The notes beneath the pieces were generated by a model that saw only the letters and a program-made list of their open reading frames with translations, searched no databases and was not told the DNA's origin. From assembly GCF_004794105.1 (NCBI RefSeq), contig NZ_SRYR01000010.1, positions 1 through 64,000 on the forward strand: DNA of 64,000 nt. Reading direction: 5' to 3'. The stretch comes from Clostridium sartagoforme. GTDB taxonomy: Bacteria; Bacillota; Clostridia; Clostridiales; Clostridiaceae. Both the position numbers and the translations under genes were made by a program. Shown here piece by piece: positions 44,549 through 53,118 of this stretch (the stretch's first letter is position 1; each line of letters starts with the position of its first letter).

Positions 44549-46315
44549 GTGATTGCCATTTTTAGTAATGCTTTAGAGATATTAAATAAATATTATGGAT
44601 ATTCTTATTTTAAAGAAGGCCAAGATAAAATTATTTCTAATATTTTAAGGGGAAGGGATACCTTGTCTATAATGCCTACAGGAGCTGGAAAGTCTGTTTG
44701 TTATCAGATTCCTGCTTTGATTTTTAATGGCATAACCTTAGTAGTATCTCCGCTTATATCTTTAATGAAGGATCAAGTAGATTCTATTAATGATATTGGG
44801 ATAAGTGCAGCATATATAAATAGCACTCAAAGTTTAGATGAGATTAAAGAAATATTAAATCTTTGTTATGAAGGGAAAATTAAACTTTTATATATAGCAC
44901 CTGAAAGATTAGAAAGTGAATACTTTAATAAAATGCTTAGAAAACTTTTTATAAGTCAAGTTGCAGTTGATGAAGCGCATTGTGTTTCTATGTGGGGACA
45001 TGACTTTAGAAAAAGTTATAGATATATATTACCTTTTGTAAATAGTTTAAGGATTAGGCCTGTAGTAACAGCTTTTACAGCAACAGCAACTAAAGAGGTA
45101 AGAAAAGATATTTTGAATCTGCTAGGATTAATTGAACCATATACATATATAGGTAGCTTTGATAGAGAAAACTTAAACATATCTGTTCATAAAGAAGAAG
45201 ATAAGGCTGAATTTGTTAAGGATTATATAAGGGAGCATGAAGAAGAAAGTGGAATAGTTTATTGCTCTACAAGAAAAGAAGTAGATGCTTTATATAATTA
45301 TTTAAAGGAAAGAGGATTAGCAGTAGCCAAGTATCATGGTGGTCTTAAGGATGAAGAAAAAAGCTATTATCAAGATGAATTCTTAAAGGATAATTATAAT
45401 GTAATGATTGCAACTAATGCTTTTGGAATGGGTATAGATAAGTCTAATGTTAGATATATACTTCACTTTACTATTTGCAAGAATATTGAAAGTTACTATC
45501 AAGAGATTGGTAGAGGTGGTAGAGATGGAGAAAAAACTGAATGTCATCTTCTATTTAATAGGGATGATATAAGGACTTTAGAATATCTAATATATACAAC
45601 TGCAGGAAATAATAGAAAAGAAATTGAAATTAAAAAACTTCAAAGTATGATTGATTTTTGTGAATCTGATAAATGCTATAGGAGTTTTATATTAGATTAT
45701 TTCGGAGATGAAAATGTAAAGCCATATTGTAATAATTGTAGTAACTGCTTAAATAATGAAGAACTTAGGGACTTTACTACAGAAGCTCAAATGATATTAT
45801 CTTGTGTCTATAGAAGTAGGGAAATGTATGGAATATCAGTACTTGTAGATGTTTTAAGAGGATTTACTGGACCTAAAATACTCCAAAATAGATTAAATGA
45901 ATTAACTACCTTTGGGATAATGAAGGATTACAGCAGTAAGTTTATAAGAGACTTAATTAAAACCTTAATTGATTTAGGTTATGTTAATTTAAAAGAAGGA
46001 ACATACTCAATGCTAAAGTTAAATCCTAGATCCTTAAGAGTATTAAAATCTCAAGAAAAAGTTATCTGTAAGTTAAGTGAAGATACAGAAGAAAAGATAA
46101 TTAATAAGGACTTATTTAATAAGCTTAGAATTTGGAGAAAGAATAAGGCTAATTCACAAGGAATAAAGCCATATATTATATTTTCGGATACTACACTTAT
46201 GGAACTTGCAAATAAAAATCCTAAGACGAAGGATGAACTTATGAGCATAAGAGGAATGGGTGAAAAGAAGTACGAAAGATATGGAGAAGATATACTTAAG
46301 ATAATGAATAATTAA
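44549..46315 (+). CDS. recQ: ATP-dependent DNA helicase RecQ
   Basis: This 3'-5' helicase of about 585 aa has MPTGAGKSVCYQ (Walker A), VDEAHCVSMWGHDFR (DEAH box and aromatic-rich loop), FTATATKEV, ATNAFGMGIDKSNVR and QEIGRGGRDGE. The RQC zinc site uses CNNCSNC near 400. A C-terminal HRDC-like domain follows (MELANKNPKTKDELMSIRGMG). The only canonical in-frame start, GTG 44549, lies inside the ribosome site AGAGGTGAT. ATT at 44558 sits 7 nt after that site, and its product (FSNALEILNKYYGY) fits the family N-terminus, so initiation at ATT is likely. It is followed by DUF6483 and S66 genes. Confidence 0.94.
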   Translation: MIAIFSNALEILNKYYGYSYFKEGQDKIISNILRGRDTLSIMPTGAGKSVCYQIPALIFNGITLVVSPLISLMKDQVDSINDIGISAAYINSTQSLDEIKEILNLCYEGKIKLLYIAPERLESEYFNKMLRKLFISQVAVDEAHCVSMWGHDFRKSYRYILPFVNSLRIRPVVTAFTATATKEVRKDILNLLGLIEPYTYIGSFDRENLNISVHKEEDKAEFVKDYIREHEEESGIVYCSTRKEVDALYNYLKERGLAVAKYHGGLKDEEKSYYQDEFLKDNYNVMIATNAFGMGIDKSNVRYILHFTICKNIESYYQEIGRGGRDGEKTECHLLFNRDDIRTLEYLIYTTAGNNRKEIEIKKLQSMIDFCESDKCYRSFILDYFGDENVKPYCNNCSNCLNNEELRDFTTEAQMILSCVYRSREMYGISVLVDVLRGFTGPKILQNRLNELTTFGIMKDYSSKFIRDLIKTLIDLGYVNLKEGTYSMLKLNPRSLRVLKSQEKVICKLSEDTEEKIINKDLFNKLRIWRKNKANSQGIKPYIIFSDTTLMELANKNPKTKDELMSIRGMGEKKYERYGEDILKIMNN

Positions 46316-46349
46316 GTGAAATTTAAGTTTAGGGTATTGGAGAAATTTA

Positions 46350-46697
46350 ATGGATATAGAAAGATTAATTAATGAACTTTCAAGAAATATTGGCAAGGCT
46401 TTAGTTAATAAAAAGGAGGATAATATGTTATTAGTGAATTTAGAAAATGATGGGTCATCTGAACTTCTTCGTATAATTTTAAAAAGTTTAATATCTAAGA
46501 AGGAATATAGTAAAGCAGAAGATCTTTTATTTGACGAAATTGAAAAGAGTAAAACAGAAGCTATATATAAAATTGCAGTTGATTTTTATGAAGAGTTATC
46601 AGAGAAAAGTGACGAGGAATTAAGAGAAAATAACTTTTCTAAAGAAGAGGTTTTACAAGGGTTAAGGGATATAGAAGCATTATTTAATACAAAATAA
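46350..46697 (+). CDS. DUF6483 family protein
   Basis: This 115-aa helical protein has the pattern LISKKEYSKAEDLLFDEIEK, FYEELSEKSDEELRENNFSK and EEVLQGLRDIEALF, which fits DUF6483. It begins 34 bp after recQ, with TTGGAG upstream of the ATG, and ends 21 bp before the S66 peptidase gene, so the three may be co-transcribed. Function is unknown. Confidence 0.75.
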   Translation: MDIERLINELSRNIGKALVNKKEDNMLLVNLENDGSSELLRIILKSLISKKEYSKAEDLLFDEIEKSKTEAIYKIAVDFYEELSEKSDEELRENNFSKEEVLQGLRDIEALFNTK

Positions 46698-46718
46698 TTT
46701 GCTAAGGGGGTATTTAAA

Positions 46719-47711
46719 ATGGGGACTAGATTTACCTTAAAGAAAGGTGATAGCATAGGTGTTTTTTCACCATCTTCAGCAATAACGAAAACATCTCCTA
46801 ATAGAACAAAAAGAGCTATTGAATATTTAGAAGATAAAGGATTCAAAGTGGTTAAAGGCTCTTTAACAGGGAAAAGTGATTACTATAGATCAGGAAGCAT
46901 AAAGGAGAGAATAGAAGAGTTAAATAGTCTTATAAGGAATCCTAATGTTAGATGTATTATGTCAACTATAGGAGGAATGAATTCTAATTCACTACTTCCA
47001 TATATAGATTATGAAGCCTTTAAAAAAGATCCTAAAATAATAATTGGATACTCAGATGTTACAGCTATACTTTTGGGGATTTATGCAAAAACAGGGATTT
47101 CTACTTATTATGGACCAGCTTTAGTAGCTTCTTTTGGAGAGCTTGAGCCTTATGTTAGCGAAACTTATAAGTATTTTAAAAATATACTTATGGATGAAAT
47201 ACAATATCCTTATGAAGTTAAAATGCCTAAGCTTTGGACAGATGAATATATTAATTGGGAAACTCAAGATAGGTCTAAGGCTCCAGTAGAGAATAGTTTG
47301 ATTACAGTTAATGATGGAGTATGTGAAGGAAGATTAATTGGTGGTAATTTAAATACTATGATGGGAATTTGGGGAACTGAATATATGCCTGAAATTAAAA
47401 AAGGAGACATACTCTTTATAGAAGACTCATTAAAGGATTGTGCAACTATAGAAAGAAGTTTTTCATTATTAAAATTAAGTGGAGTTTTTGATAAGATATC
47501 AGGAATAATTTTAGGTAAACATGAGTTGTTTAATGATAATAAAACTGGAAGAAAACCTTATGAGATATTATTAGAGGTTATGGGAGATGTTAAGATCCCA
47601 TTTTTAGCTGACTTTGATTGCTGCCATACTCATCCTATGATAACTTTACCTATTGGATGTGAGGTTAGACTTGATGCAACTAACAAAAGGATTCTTATAT
47701 TAGAAGAGTAA
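46719..47711 (+). CDS. S66 peptidase family protein (LD-carboxypeptidase/MccF-like)
   Basis: This 330-aa protein has the S66 serine peptidase layout: KKGDSIGVFSPSS at the N-terminus, IIIGYSDVTAILLGI near 110 with the nucleophile Ser, IGGNLNTMMGIWGTEYMPE near 208, LFIEDSLKD with the catalytic Glu, and FDCCHTHPMITLPIG with the His. Relatives trim muropeptides (LdcA) or hydrolyse microcin C7 (MccF). The ending and the YYGPALV motif fit the MccF-like branch, but the substrate is undecided. GGGGG precedes the ATG. Confidence 0.88.
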   Translation: MGTRFTLKKGDSIGVFSPSSAITKTSPNRTKRAIEYLEDKGFKVVKGSLTGKSDYYRSGSIKERIEELNSLIRNPNVRCIMSTIGGMNSNSLLPYIDYEAFKKDPKIIIGYSDVTAILLGIYAKTGISTYYGPALVASFGELEPYVSETYKYFKNILMDEIQYPYEVKMPKLWTDEYINWETQDRSKAPVENSLITVNDGVCEGRLIGGNLNTMMGIWGTEYMPEIKKGDILFIEDSLKDCATIERSFSLLKLSGVFDKISGIILGKHELFNDNKTGRKPYEILLEVMGDVKIPFLADFDCCHTHPMITLPIGCEVRLDATNKRILILEE

Positions 47712-47796
47712 GTTAAAAGTATAAAAAAATCCTTAGAGATGAAATTTAGTGGATTAAGAAGAGTTAATTTAATTGGATATATAGATAATTACTTTT

Positions 47797-47961
47797 GTGA
47801 TATTTTTTTCATGTTACTTAGCTTTACATAAGGAATATATAGTTTGTGCAGGTAATGATTGTTTTGATCCTGATAATCCATGTGGAAATAAACTTTTAGA
47901 TGATGGTATGATTTCGTTTATTGTGGCAGATAACCTTAGATGGAGTTTTATAGAGTCTTAG
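47797..47961 (+). pseudogene. Short orphan coding remnant
   Basis: A 54-codon frame (GTG 47797) ends DGMISFIVADNLRWSFIES, which looks like coding sequence. It has no ribosome site, an in-frame TAG just upstream, and no family I recognise. It is probably a decayed gene fragment in the accessory stretch that starts here. The rest of 47712-48085 holds nothing else visible. Confidence 0.3.
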
Positions 47962-48100
47962 AAATAAAGATTTATTTTATAATATTTATGGGTTATGAAA
48001 ATAGAGTATAACAATTGCATTCAAGATATAAATTTTTAAATAATTTATTGGGAAAAATTATTTATGTTTATTTTTTATTAAAAATTGATATAATATAAGT

Positions 48101-48278
48101 GAGATTCTAAATCTCTGATTTAGTTAATCAAACTTATGATAGCTAAATAAGAAAAGCTTAGTGCTGAGAACACTAAGCAATCCTTAGAACGTTTTTAGTT
48201 TTAGGGCTATTGGATTTAATTAAATTATTTTAATTGAGAAAAAGCACAACTATTCTTGGTCGGATGGAGTGCTTTTTT
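48101..48278 (+). ncRNA. Candidate antisense RNA (antitoxin) converging on the small toxin gene
   Basis: An extended -10 (TGATATAAT, 48086-48094) would start a plus-strand RNA near 48101. The RNA contains hairpin GCTTAGTG/CACTAAGC (48156-48178) and ends at the shared hairpin 48239-48278. It has no open frame of note. It would overlap the 3' end of the toxin mRNA by about 40 nt, as in convergent type I antitoxins. Confidence 0.45.
48239..48278. terminator. Shared bidirectional terminator at the toxin 3' end
   Basis: AAAAAGCAC and GTGCTTTTT pair around a 21-nt loop; T-runs exist on both strands. On the minus strand the hairpin encodes the last codons (KSTPSDQE) and the stop of the small toxin-like protein. 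Confidence 0.7.
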
Positions 48279-48414
48279 CATTTGTTTTAAAACTTAATTT
48301 AAAACATTTAATACCTATATTAAATTCAAATTCTAAAAGTTTAGTTTCTGAACTTAAAGCTTTTATTATAATTATTAATAAAAATATTAATACAATTATT
48401 AAAGCAATTATCAT
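48250..48414 (-). CDS. Candidate type I toxin: 54-aa single-helix membrane peptide
   Basis: ATG 48414 follows GGGGGTGG by 9 nt. The peptide has one very hydrophobic helix (residues 2-17, IIALIIVLIFLLIIII) and a mixed basic tail (KLLEFEFNIGIKCFKLSFKT) ending NEKSTPSDQE. An extended -10 (TGGTATAAT, near 48528-48523) gives a leader of about 100 nt with hairpin CCGTAG/CTACGG. A convergent RNA shares its terminator. This is the size, shape and layout of Fst/TxpA-like type I toxins. A relic of its 3' end lies at 49400. The toxin role is inference. Confidence 0.6.
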   Translation of the reverse strand: MIIALIIVLIFLLIIIIKALSSETKLLEFEFNIGIKCFKLSFKTNEKSTPSDQE

Positions 48415-48562
48415 ATCCAATACCACCCCCTTAAGTTATGATGAATATCACCAATAACCCAAGGTGGGAATACGTACAACCACCGTAGCCATCCTCTACG
48501 GATTTCAAAATATCACTTTAGAATTATACCATATTTAGGTATAATATATACATAGGGAATAA

Positions 48563-48736
48563 ATGGATCATGATGTGAAATCAATTAATTTAACTTGTAA
48601 CGAATCTAATGTAGCTTCAAGAAAAATAATTGAACGATTGGGTTCTAAATTAATAGAAATTATTGATGCACCAAAAGATTATTTTGGATGGTATAAAGGA
48701 ATGGAGAAACAATGCATATATGAATTAATAGTATAA
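48563..48736 (+). pseudogene. C-terminal fragment of a GNAT acetyltransferase
   Basis: A 57-codon frame reads HDVKSINLTCNESNVASRKI, then ERLGSKLIEIIDAPKDYFGW, which is the last third of a GNAT protein (motif B region with NxxSRxxIExLG). The acetyl-CoA-binding motif A and the N-terminus are missing. AGGGA before the ATG means it could still be translated. Confidence 0.65.
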
Positions 48737-48816
48737 TAATATTTATTGAATATGTAGACTACGAAAAATAAAAGGATAGATACTTTTATAAATTCCAAAT
48801 TGTAAGGGGAATTATT

Positions 48817-49302
48817 ATGTATGAATTTAAAGGGATAAACCAAGATAATTTTAGATTATTTCATTATTTTATGAATGAATATTATAGAGATGGTGAATAT
48901 ACAGATACTCAACAAGAGAAAATTGATGAATTTATAAAAAAATTATTTAATTTAATTCAAGAAAAGTAACTATTTGGTGCTTTATCATATTTTGATAATA
49001 TTTTTATTGGTATAGTAATTTGGATGAAAGATATTGAAGGTCATAATTTTAGTAAAATACCTGGACATGGAACAATTGTAGAAATTGGAGTAATACATTC
49101 TATGAGGAAAAGGGGATTAGGATGTGTTTTAGCTGATTATGCTGAACAAGAGCTTCTTAAATTAAATATAAATGGAATTTACGTTATTGCTTATGGACCA
49201 GCTTTAAACTTCTGGAGAAAACGAGGATATATAGAAAGTGGGCAAGTGTTATCAAATGGGTTTCCGATACTTGTTAAGGCTATAGAAAAATATGAATTTT
49301 AA
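48817..49302 (+). pseudogene. GNAT acetyltransferase interrupted by an in-frame TAA
   Basis: ATG 48817 (AAGGGGA upstream) opens a frame that continues to 49302 except for one TAA at 48967-48969. The downstream part reads LFGALSYFDNIFIGIVIW, then GTIVEIGVIHSMRKRGLGCV (acetyl-CoA loop, RxxGxG/A type) and ALNFWRKRGYIESGQ. A single base change (for example TAA from AAA) would restore 161 aa. As it stands it is broken, unless the stop is a sequencing error. Confidence 0.7.
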
Positions 49303-49399
49303 TACATATAATATTTAAAACTATAGGATATTTAGAATATTGATGGTAAATGGAAAAGTAAAGATGGATAAAAATTAGTATGAATAATCCTTTTAATAG

Positions 49400-49470
49400 A
49401 AAAAAAGCACTATTATTCTTGGTTGGATGGAGTGATTTTTTTTAGTGGATTTAAAAGATAGAAAAACACG
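49400..49470 (-). pseudogene. Relic 3' end of a second small toxin gene
   Basis: The segment CTATTCTTGGT(C/T)GGATGGAGTG of the toxin terminator is repeated here, and the minus strand reads PLKKITPSNQE and a stop, close to NEKSTPSDQE of the intact copy. The hydrophobic start is lost, and the hairpin arm is mutated (GTGATTTTT). Confidence 0.55.
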
Positions 49471-49512
49471 TAATACAATAAATGTTAATTAATATATATA
49501 GGGGGAAATAAA

Positions 49513-49749
49513 GTGAAAAAAATATGGGGAGTTATAACATATATTTTATTGATTTCAGTAATTATAGGAACAATTAAAGCAATATTTGTCGGAGACATAA
49601 GACTTATAGGCAAAGGTTTAGTGTACATTCCATTTGCTACTTCATTGGTTTTAATGAATAGATCGACAAATAAAAATAAAGCAGTAGAAATAATCTTTTG
49701 GATATCTATCGGAATAATTATTTTTCTTAATTATTTTTTAGGAATTTAA
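49513..49749 (+). CDS. Small membrane protein (array gene 1)
   Basis: This 78-aa protein has three hydrophobic segments (about residues 5-25, 34-48, 57-77). It starts with GTG after GGGGGAAA. I do not recognise a family. It is the first of four membrane-protein genes separated by copies of the same intergenic repeat. Confidence 0.65.
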   Translation: MKKIWGVITYILLISVIIGTIKAIFVGDIRLIGKGLVYIPFATSLVLMNRSTNKNKAVEIIFWISIGIIIFLNYFLGI

Positions 49750-49768
49750 TTTTTATAAGTAACAATCT

Positions 49769-49976
49769 TAATATATTATGAAGACAAAATTAAATATTAA
49801 ATTATGAAAATATTGTATTATTAAAAAGAATATGTGGTATTTTTTTTGTTCGTAATTCAAGTATAAGACTTTGAATATATTGCGAACTAACTAAGATAAT
49901 TTTATCTTTTAAAATTGAATAGCGGGATATTCACCAAAATATGTTACGATTAATTCATAGTAGTATATAAGGTGAG
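49769..49976 (+). repeat. Intergenic cassette repeat R1
   Basis: The unit starts TAATATATTATG. It contains a terminator-like hairpin (TATTGTATTATT / AATATGTGGTATTTT), an inverted pair TTCGTAATTCAA / TTGAATATATTGCGAA, and an extended -10-like TATGTTACGAT near its end. It aligns along its length with R2 (50527-50730) and R3 (51348-51530). Confidence 0.75.
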
Positions 49977-50087
49977 CTACTTTATTAACAAACAACTTTA
50001 TTAATAGGAAATTGACACTTAGTCTTTAGATTTTTTGAGTAAGGTAGTAATTTATGATTAGGATTAATGAATAATGGGGTGATATAG

Positions 50088-50501
50088 TTGAAAAGAAAAA
50101 TATTTTTATCACTATTTTTAATATTAATAATTATTTCAGGGATAATAGTAATTTATAATAAATTTTATAAAATAGATTTATCTCCGTACAATTATACTTT
50201 TCATGGGGAAATGGTTGATTCTCCTAATAATAAATATGAGATTAGGATAGAAATACTAAAATTAGATGAAGATAGTGATGAAGCATATATTATGGGGCTC
50301 TTAGTTGAGAAAATTTACATTGAACCCAATAAGACTTTAATTTCAAATAAAAATACAAAGATTATTTATTGGGACAAAGTTAATGCTAGCGATATTAATG
50401 ATAATTTAGTTGGAGTTATATGGTTAGATGACACTACTATTAAAATATCCGATAAAGTTTTAAATATAAATAGTGATATGTATGATTATAGAAGAATATG
50501 A
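50088..50501 (+). CDS. DUF5412-like membrane-anchored protein (array gene 2)
   Basis: This 137-aa protein starts at TTG 50088 with GGGGTGAT upstream. It has an N-terminal membrane helix (residues 5-24) and an extracytoplasmic beta-rich part: MVDSPNNKYEIRIEIL, VIWLDDTTIKISDKVLNIN and a final DYRR. This fits DUF5412, a family of unknown function common in accessory regions. It lies between repeats R1 and R2. Confidence 0.75.
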   Translation: MKRKIFLSLFLILIIISGIIVIYNKFYKIDLSPYNYTFHGEMVDSPNNKYEIRIEILKLDEDSDEAYIMGLLVEKIYIEPNKTLISNKNTKIIYWDKVNASDINDNLVGVIWLDDTTIKISDKVLNINSDMYDYRRI

Positions 50502-50526
50502 AGATAGTAGTTTCTATGAATTATTT

Positions 50527-50730
50527 TAATATATTACTAATATAAAATTAAAGATTAAATTGTGAAAATACCGTATTATTCAAAAGAATATGCGGTGTTT
50601 TTTTGTTCGAAATTCAATTATAAGACTTTGAATATATTGCGAATTAGATAATGAAATTTGTTATTTGAAAATTGAATAATACGGTATTTACCAAAATATG
50701 CTATAATAAATTCGGAATAGTATTAAATTA
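50527..50730 (+). repeat. Intergenic cassette repeat R2
   Basis: It has the same order as R1: hairpin ATACCGTATTATT / AATATGCGGTGTTTTTTT, TTCGAAATTCAA / TTGAATATATTGCGAA, and extended -10 TATGCTATAAT at about 50697-50707, which would serve the next gene. Confidence 0.75.
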
Positions 50731-50765
50731 TACTTAGATTTGAGTTGGTATAGGGAGGGATTAAT

Positions 50766-51290
50766 ATGTTTAAAACTAACACAATATTAAATGAAGAGAC
50801 CATAAAAGAGTTAAAGGTACTTGCTGTAAGTCCTAAAAAGAAGAAGTTTGCTATAATATTATATGTTGTATGTAGCTTAATAGGATTATCGTCCATTGTT
50901 TTAGGACTGATATTGTCTAATACATCCATTATAATAGACGGAGTCACTACAGCACTTACAGCTACTATAGTAATTTGGGCTATTTTTTATGTTCGAAGAA
51001 TATTTCAAAAAACTAATATAAAGATGATTGAAGAAATTTCTAAAACAAATAGTATTGAAATTGAGACTATTTTTAATGAAGATAATGTAATTATAAATAA
51101 TTTAACTACATCAGCAAAAATTGAGTTAGAATATGATTCTTTTATAAGACTTGGAGAAACTTCTAATATGTATGTTTTGTTTACAGGATCTAGTCAACAA
51201 GTTTATGTTTCAAAAAATTGCTTAAATAAAAAAGAGATAAATTCTTTTAAAGATTTTATTAAAGAAAAGTGCAAGAATATAAAGTGGTAA
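50766..51290 (+). CDS. YcxB-like membrane protein (array gene 3)
   Basis: This 174-aa protein has two membrane helices (about 27-48 and 52-76) and a C-terminal soluble domain with EIETIFNEDNVIINNLTTSA, then IELEYDSFIRLGETSNMYVL and KNCLNKKEINSFKDFIKEK, the pattern of the YcxB-like C-terminal domain. GGGAGGG precedes the ATG. Function is unknown; some YcxB-like genes sit among immunity-like genes. It lies between repeats R2 and R3. Confidence 0.75.
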   Translation: MFKTNTILNEETIKELKVLAVSPKKKKFAIILYVVCSLIGLSSIVLGLILSNTSIIIDGVTTALTATIVIWAIFYVRRIFQKTNIKMIEEISKTNSIEIETIFNEDNVIINNLTTSAKIELEYDSFIRLGETSNMYVLFTGSSQQVYVSKNCLNKKEINSFKDFIKEKCKNIKW

Positions 51291-51347
51291 TTTAACTGAT
51301 AGCTATTGTTTTTTATGAAGTTAAATTAGTGAATAAATGAATAATTT

Positions 51348-51530
51348 TAATATATTATGAAAATACCGTATTATTAAAAAGAATATACGGTACTTTTTAG
51401 TGCGCAATTCAAATATATTGCGTAATAGAAAATGTTTAGAAGCGATTAATAAAATTGTTCTTTTAAAATGGAATAACAAAGCATTGGAAAAATATGTTAT
51501 GATTAATTCGTGATAGTATTATTATGCGAG
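51348..51530 (+). repeat. Intergenic cassette repeat R3
   Basis: It starts TAATATATTATGAAAATACC, with hairpin ATACCGTATTATT / AATATACGGTACTTTTT. The middle inverted pair is shortened (CGCAATTCAAATATATTGCG), and the end carries extended -10-like TATGTTATGAT. Confidence 0.75.
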
Positions 51531-51611
51531 TTAGTGGTTTATTAAACTAAATAGAATTGAGATATATCTATCATAAGTAGATTATTAGTCATGATTAAGG
51601 GAGGTAATATT

Positions 51612-52694
51612 ATGAAAGAAAAAGTGATCCAATTTTTTGTCACTATAAGTTTATATATAATTATTTCTATTTTAGGTATCATAGGTATTTTAATTATGTT
51701 TTTTATGAATTACTATGAATGGATGGGAGTTGTGTTATTCCTAATATGCCTTACAATAGCTTCTTTGGGAATTTATCAACTTATCAGTAAAAGAATTAAT
51801 TTTAAATATTTTGGTGGAAGATCAGCAGGTGCTATTATTCTTTCAAGTTTAATGTTTATCTTACCACTTTTTAATGTTAATAACTTCAACAAAACACTTT
51901 TTAATAGTCTTAAGGATGGCGAAGATTTATTAGATAAAAAACTAGCATTAATTCAATCTGAGAGCAATGAGGAAAAAGAAGAAATTGTTAGAGATACCTT
52001 TATTCAAAATAGTAATAATATTACAGAGGGTTATAATGTTATTACTGAAGATAACTTAAATATTTATTATGGAGTAGGAGATTATTCAGAAAGCATAGAA
52101 ATTGTCAAAGAGGTAATATCTTCTGCAAATAATAATAAATTAGAAAAATATTTTAGTAAATTCAAAAATGAGGAAGTAAATATTGTTATTGTAAATGATA
52201 TCAATAAAATAAATAGCTATATTGGTAATGATACAGTTGCTTATTTCGACCAACTTACAGGGAACATAGTTCTTCAGTCATTATCAAAATCCAATTCACT
52301 TAATGAATATAAAGGTGTAATTTTTCATGAGTATGTACACTATGCTTTGGAACTAGAGTTAAAAGATGAATCACGAAGTATAACTGAATTTCCTAAATGG
52401 TTTATAGAAGGCTTATCTACGTACCTAGAGGTATTATATTATGGACCTGAAGTAAATGAATTTAATATAGTTCCTTCTGTTGGTGATGTTAAAGATGACT
52501 CTAATTTTAACAAGGGTAATGCTGGAAACTACTATCTATATTCTAAATATCTACTGAAATACATGTTTGAACAAGGTGGGGATAATTTTATAATTAATTT
52601 ATTAGAGGATATGAGAAATACTGATGATATATATAAATCAATAGAAAATGTTCTAGGAGAAAGTTTTGAAGAAATAAAAATTAATATGCTTTAA
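51612..52694 (+). CDS. Membrane-bound zinc metallopeptidase (peptidase MA-like; array gene 4)
   Basis: From ATG 51612 (GGGAGGT upstream; an in-frame ATG at 51591 lacks a site) this is 360 aa. Three membrane helices (about 8-30, 37-57, 73-90) precede an extracytoplasmic domain. VIFHEYVHYALELELKDES near residue 243 is an HExxH zinc site, and PKWFIEGLSTYLEVLY gives the downstream Glu of the gluzincin motif. It is the last gene of the repeat-separated array and likely degrades proteins outside the membrane. The substrate is unknown. Confidence 0.8.
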   Translation: MKEKVIQFFVTISLYIIISILGIIGILIMFFMNYYEWMGVVLFLICLTIASLGIYQLISKRINFKYFGGRSAGAIILSSLMFILPLFNVNNFNKTLFNSLKDGEDLLDKKLALIQSESNEEKEEIVRDTFIQNSNNITEGYNVITEDNLNIYYGVGDYSESIEIVKEVISSANNNKLEKYFSKFKNEEVNIVIVNDINKINSYIGNDTVAYFDQLTGNIVLQSLSKSNSLNEYKGVIFHEYVHYALELELKDESRSITEFPKWFIEGLSTYLEVLYYGPEVNEFNIVPSVGDVKDDSNFNKGNAGNYYLYSKYLLKYMFEQGGDNFIINLLEDMRNTDDIYKSIENVLGESFEEIKINML

Positions 52695-53118
52695 AATTCC
52701 TTGAAGCAGGCATTATATTGATGTGACTTATGGAAAAGTAGTAATTTAAAAAGTTCCTACAAATATTGAGGAATAGAAAAATCAATTATGAGAAATAAGG
52801 ATAACAGTTGATTATGAGATATCATTAGATGATTATAGATAAATATAAAAATCTAATAATATAAAGAATGCTTGCAATTAGTATTATATTTTGAGAGATA
52901 AAAAAATAATTTTAATCAGTAAATTTAGTATGAAAGTGTGAAATAATATAGAAAAAAATGATTTAAAACATATAGATTTCCATTATATTTCTCAAGTTTA
53001 ATATTGTGTAGTTTTATTGAAAGATTAAATTGAATACTATAGAGTTATTATAGAAGAGGATGCATCCATCGTAAAATAGAGCACTTCTAATAAATAATAG
53101 ATGGAAGGAACTACAAAT
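52695..53118. other. Intergenic region without visible gene
   Basis: These 424 AT-rich bases hold no open frame with a ribosome site and no clear terminator for the metallopeptidase gene. A fourth copy of the cassette repeat is not present. Confidence 0.5.

Noticed and set aside
48269..48457. Plus-strand 62-codon frame over the small toxin gene
   Set aside because: The minus-strand peptide has the ribosome site, promoter and membrane-peptide pattern; the plus frame starts within the terminator.
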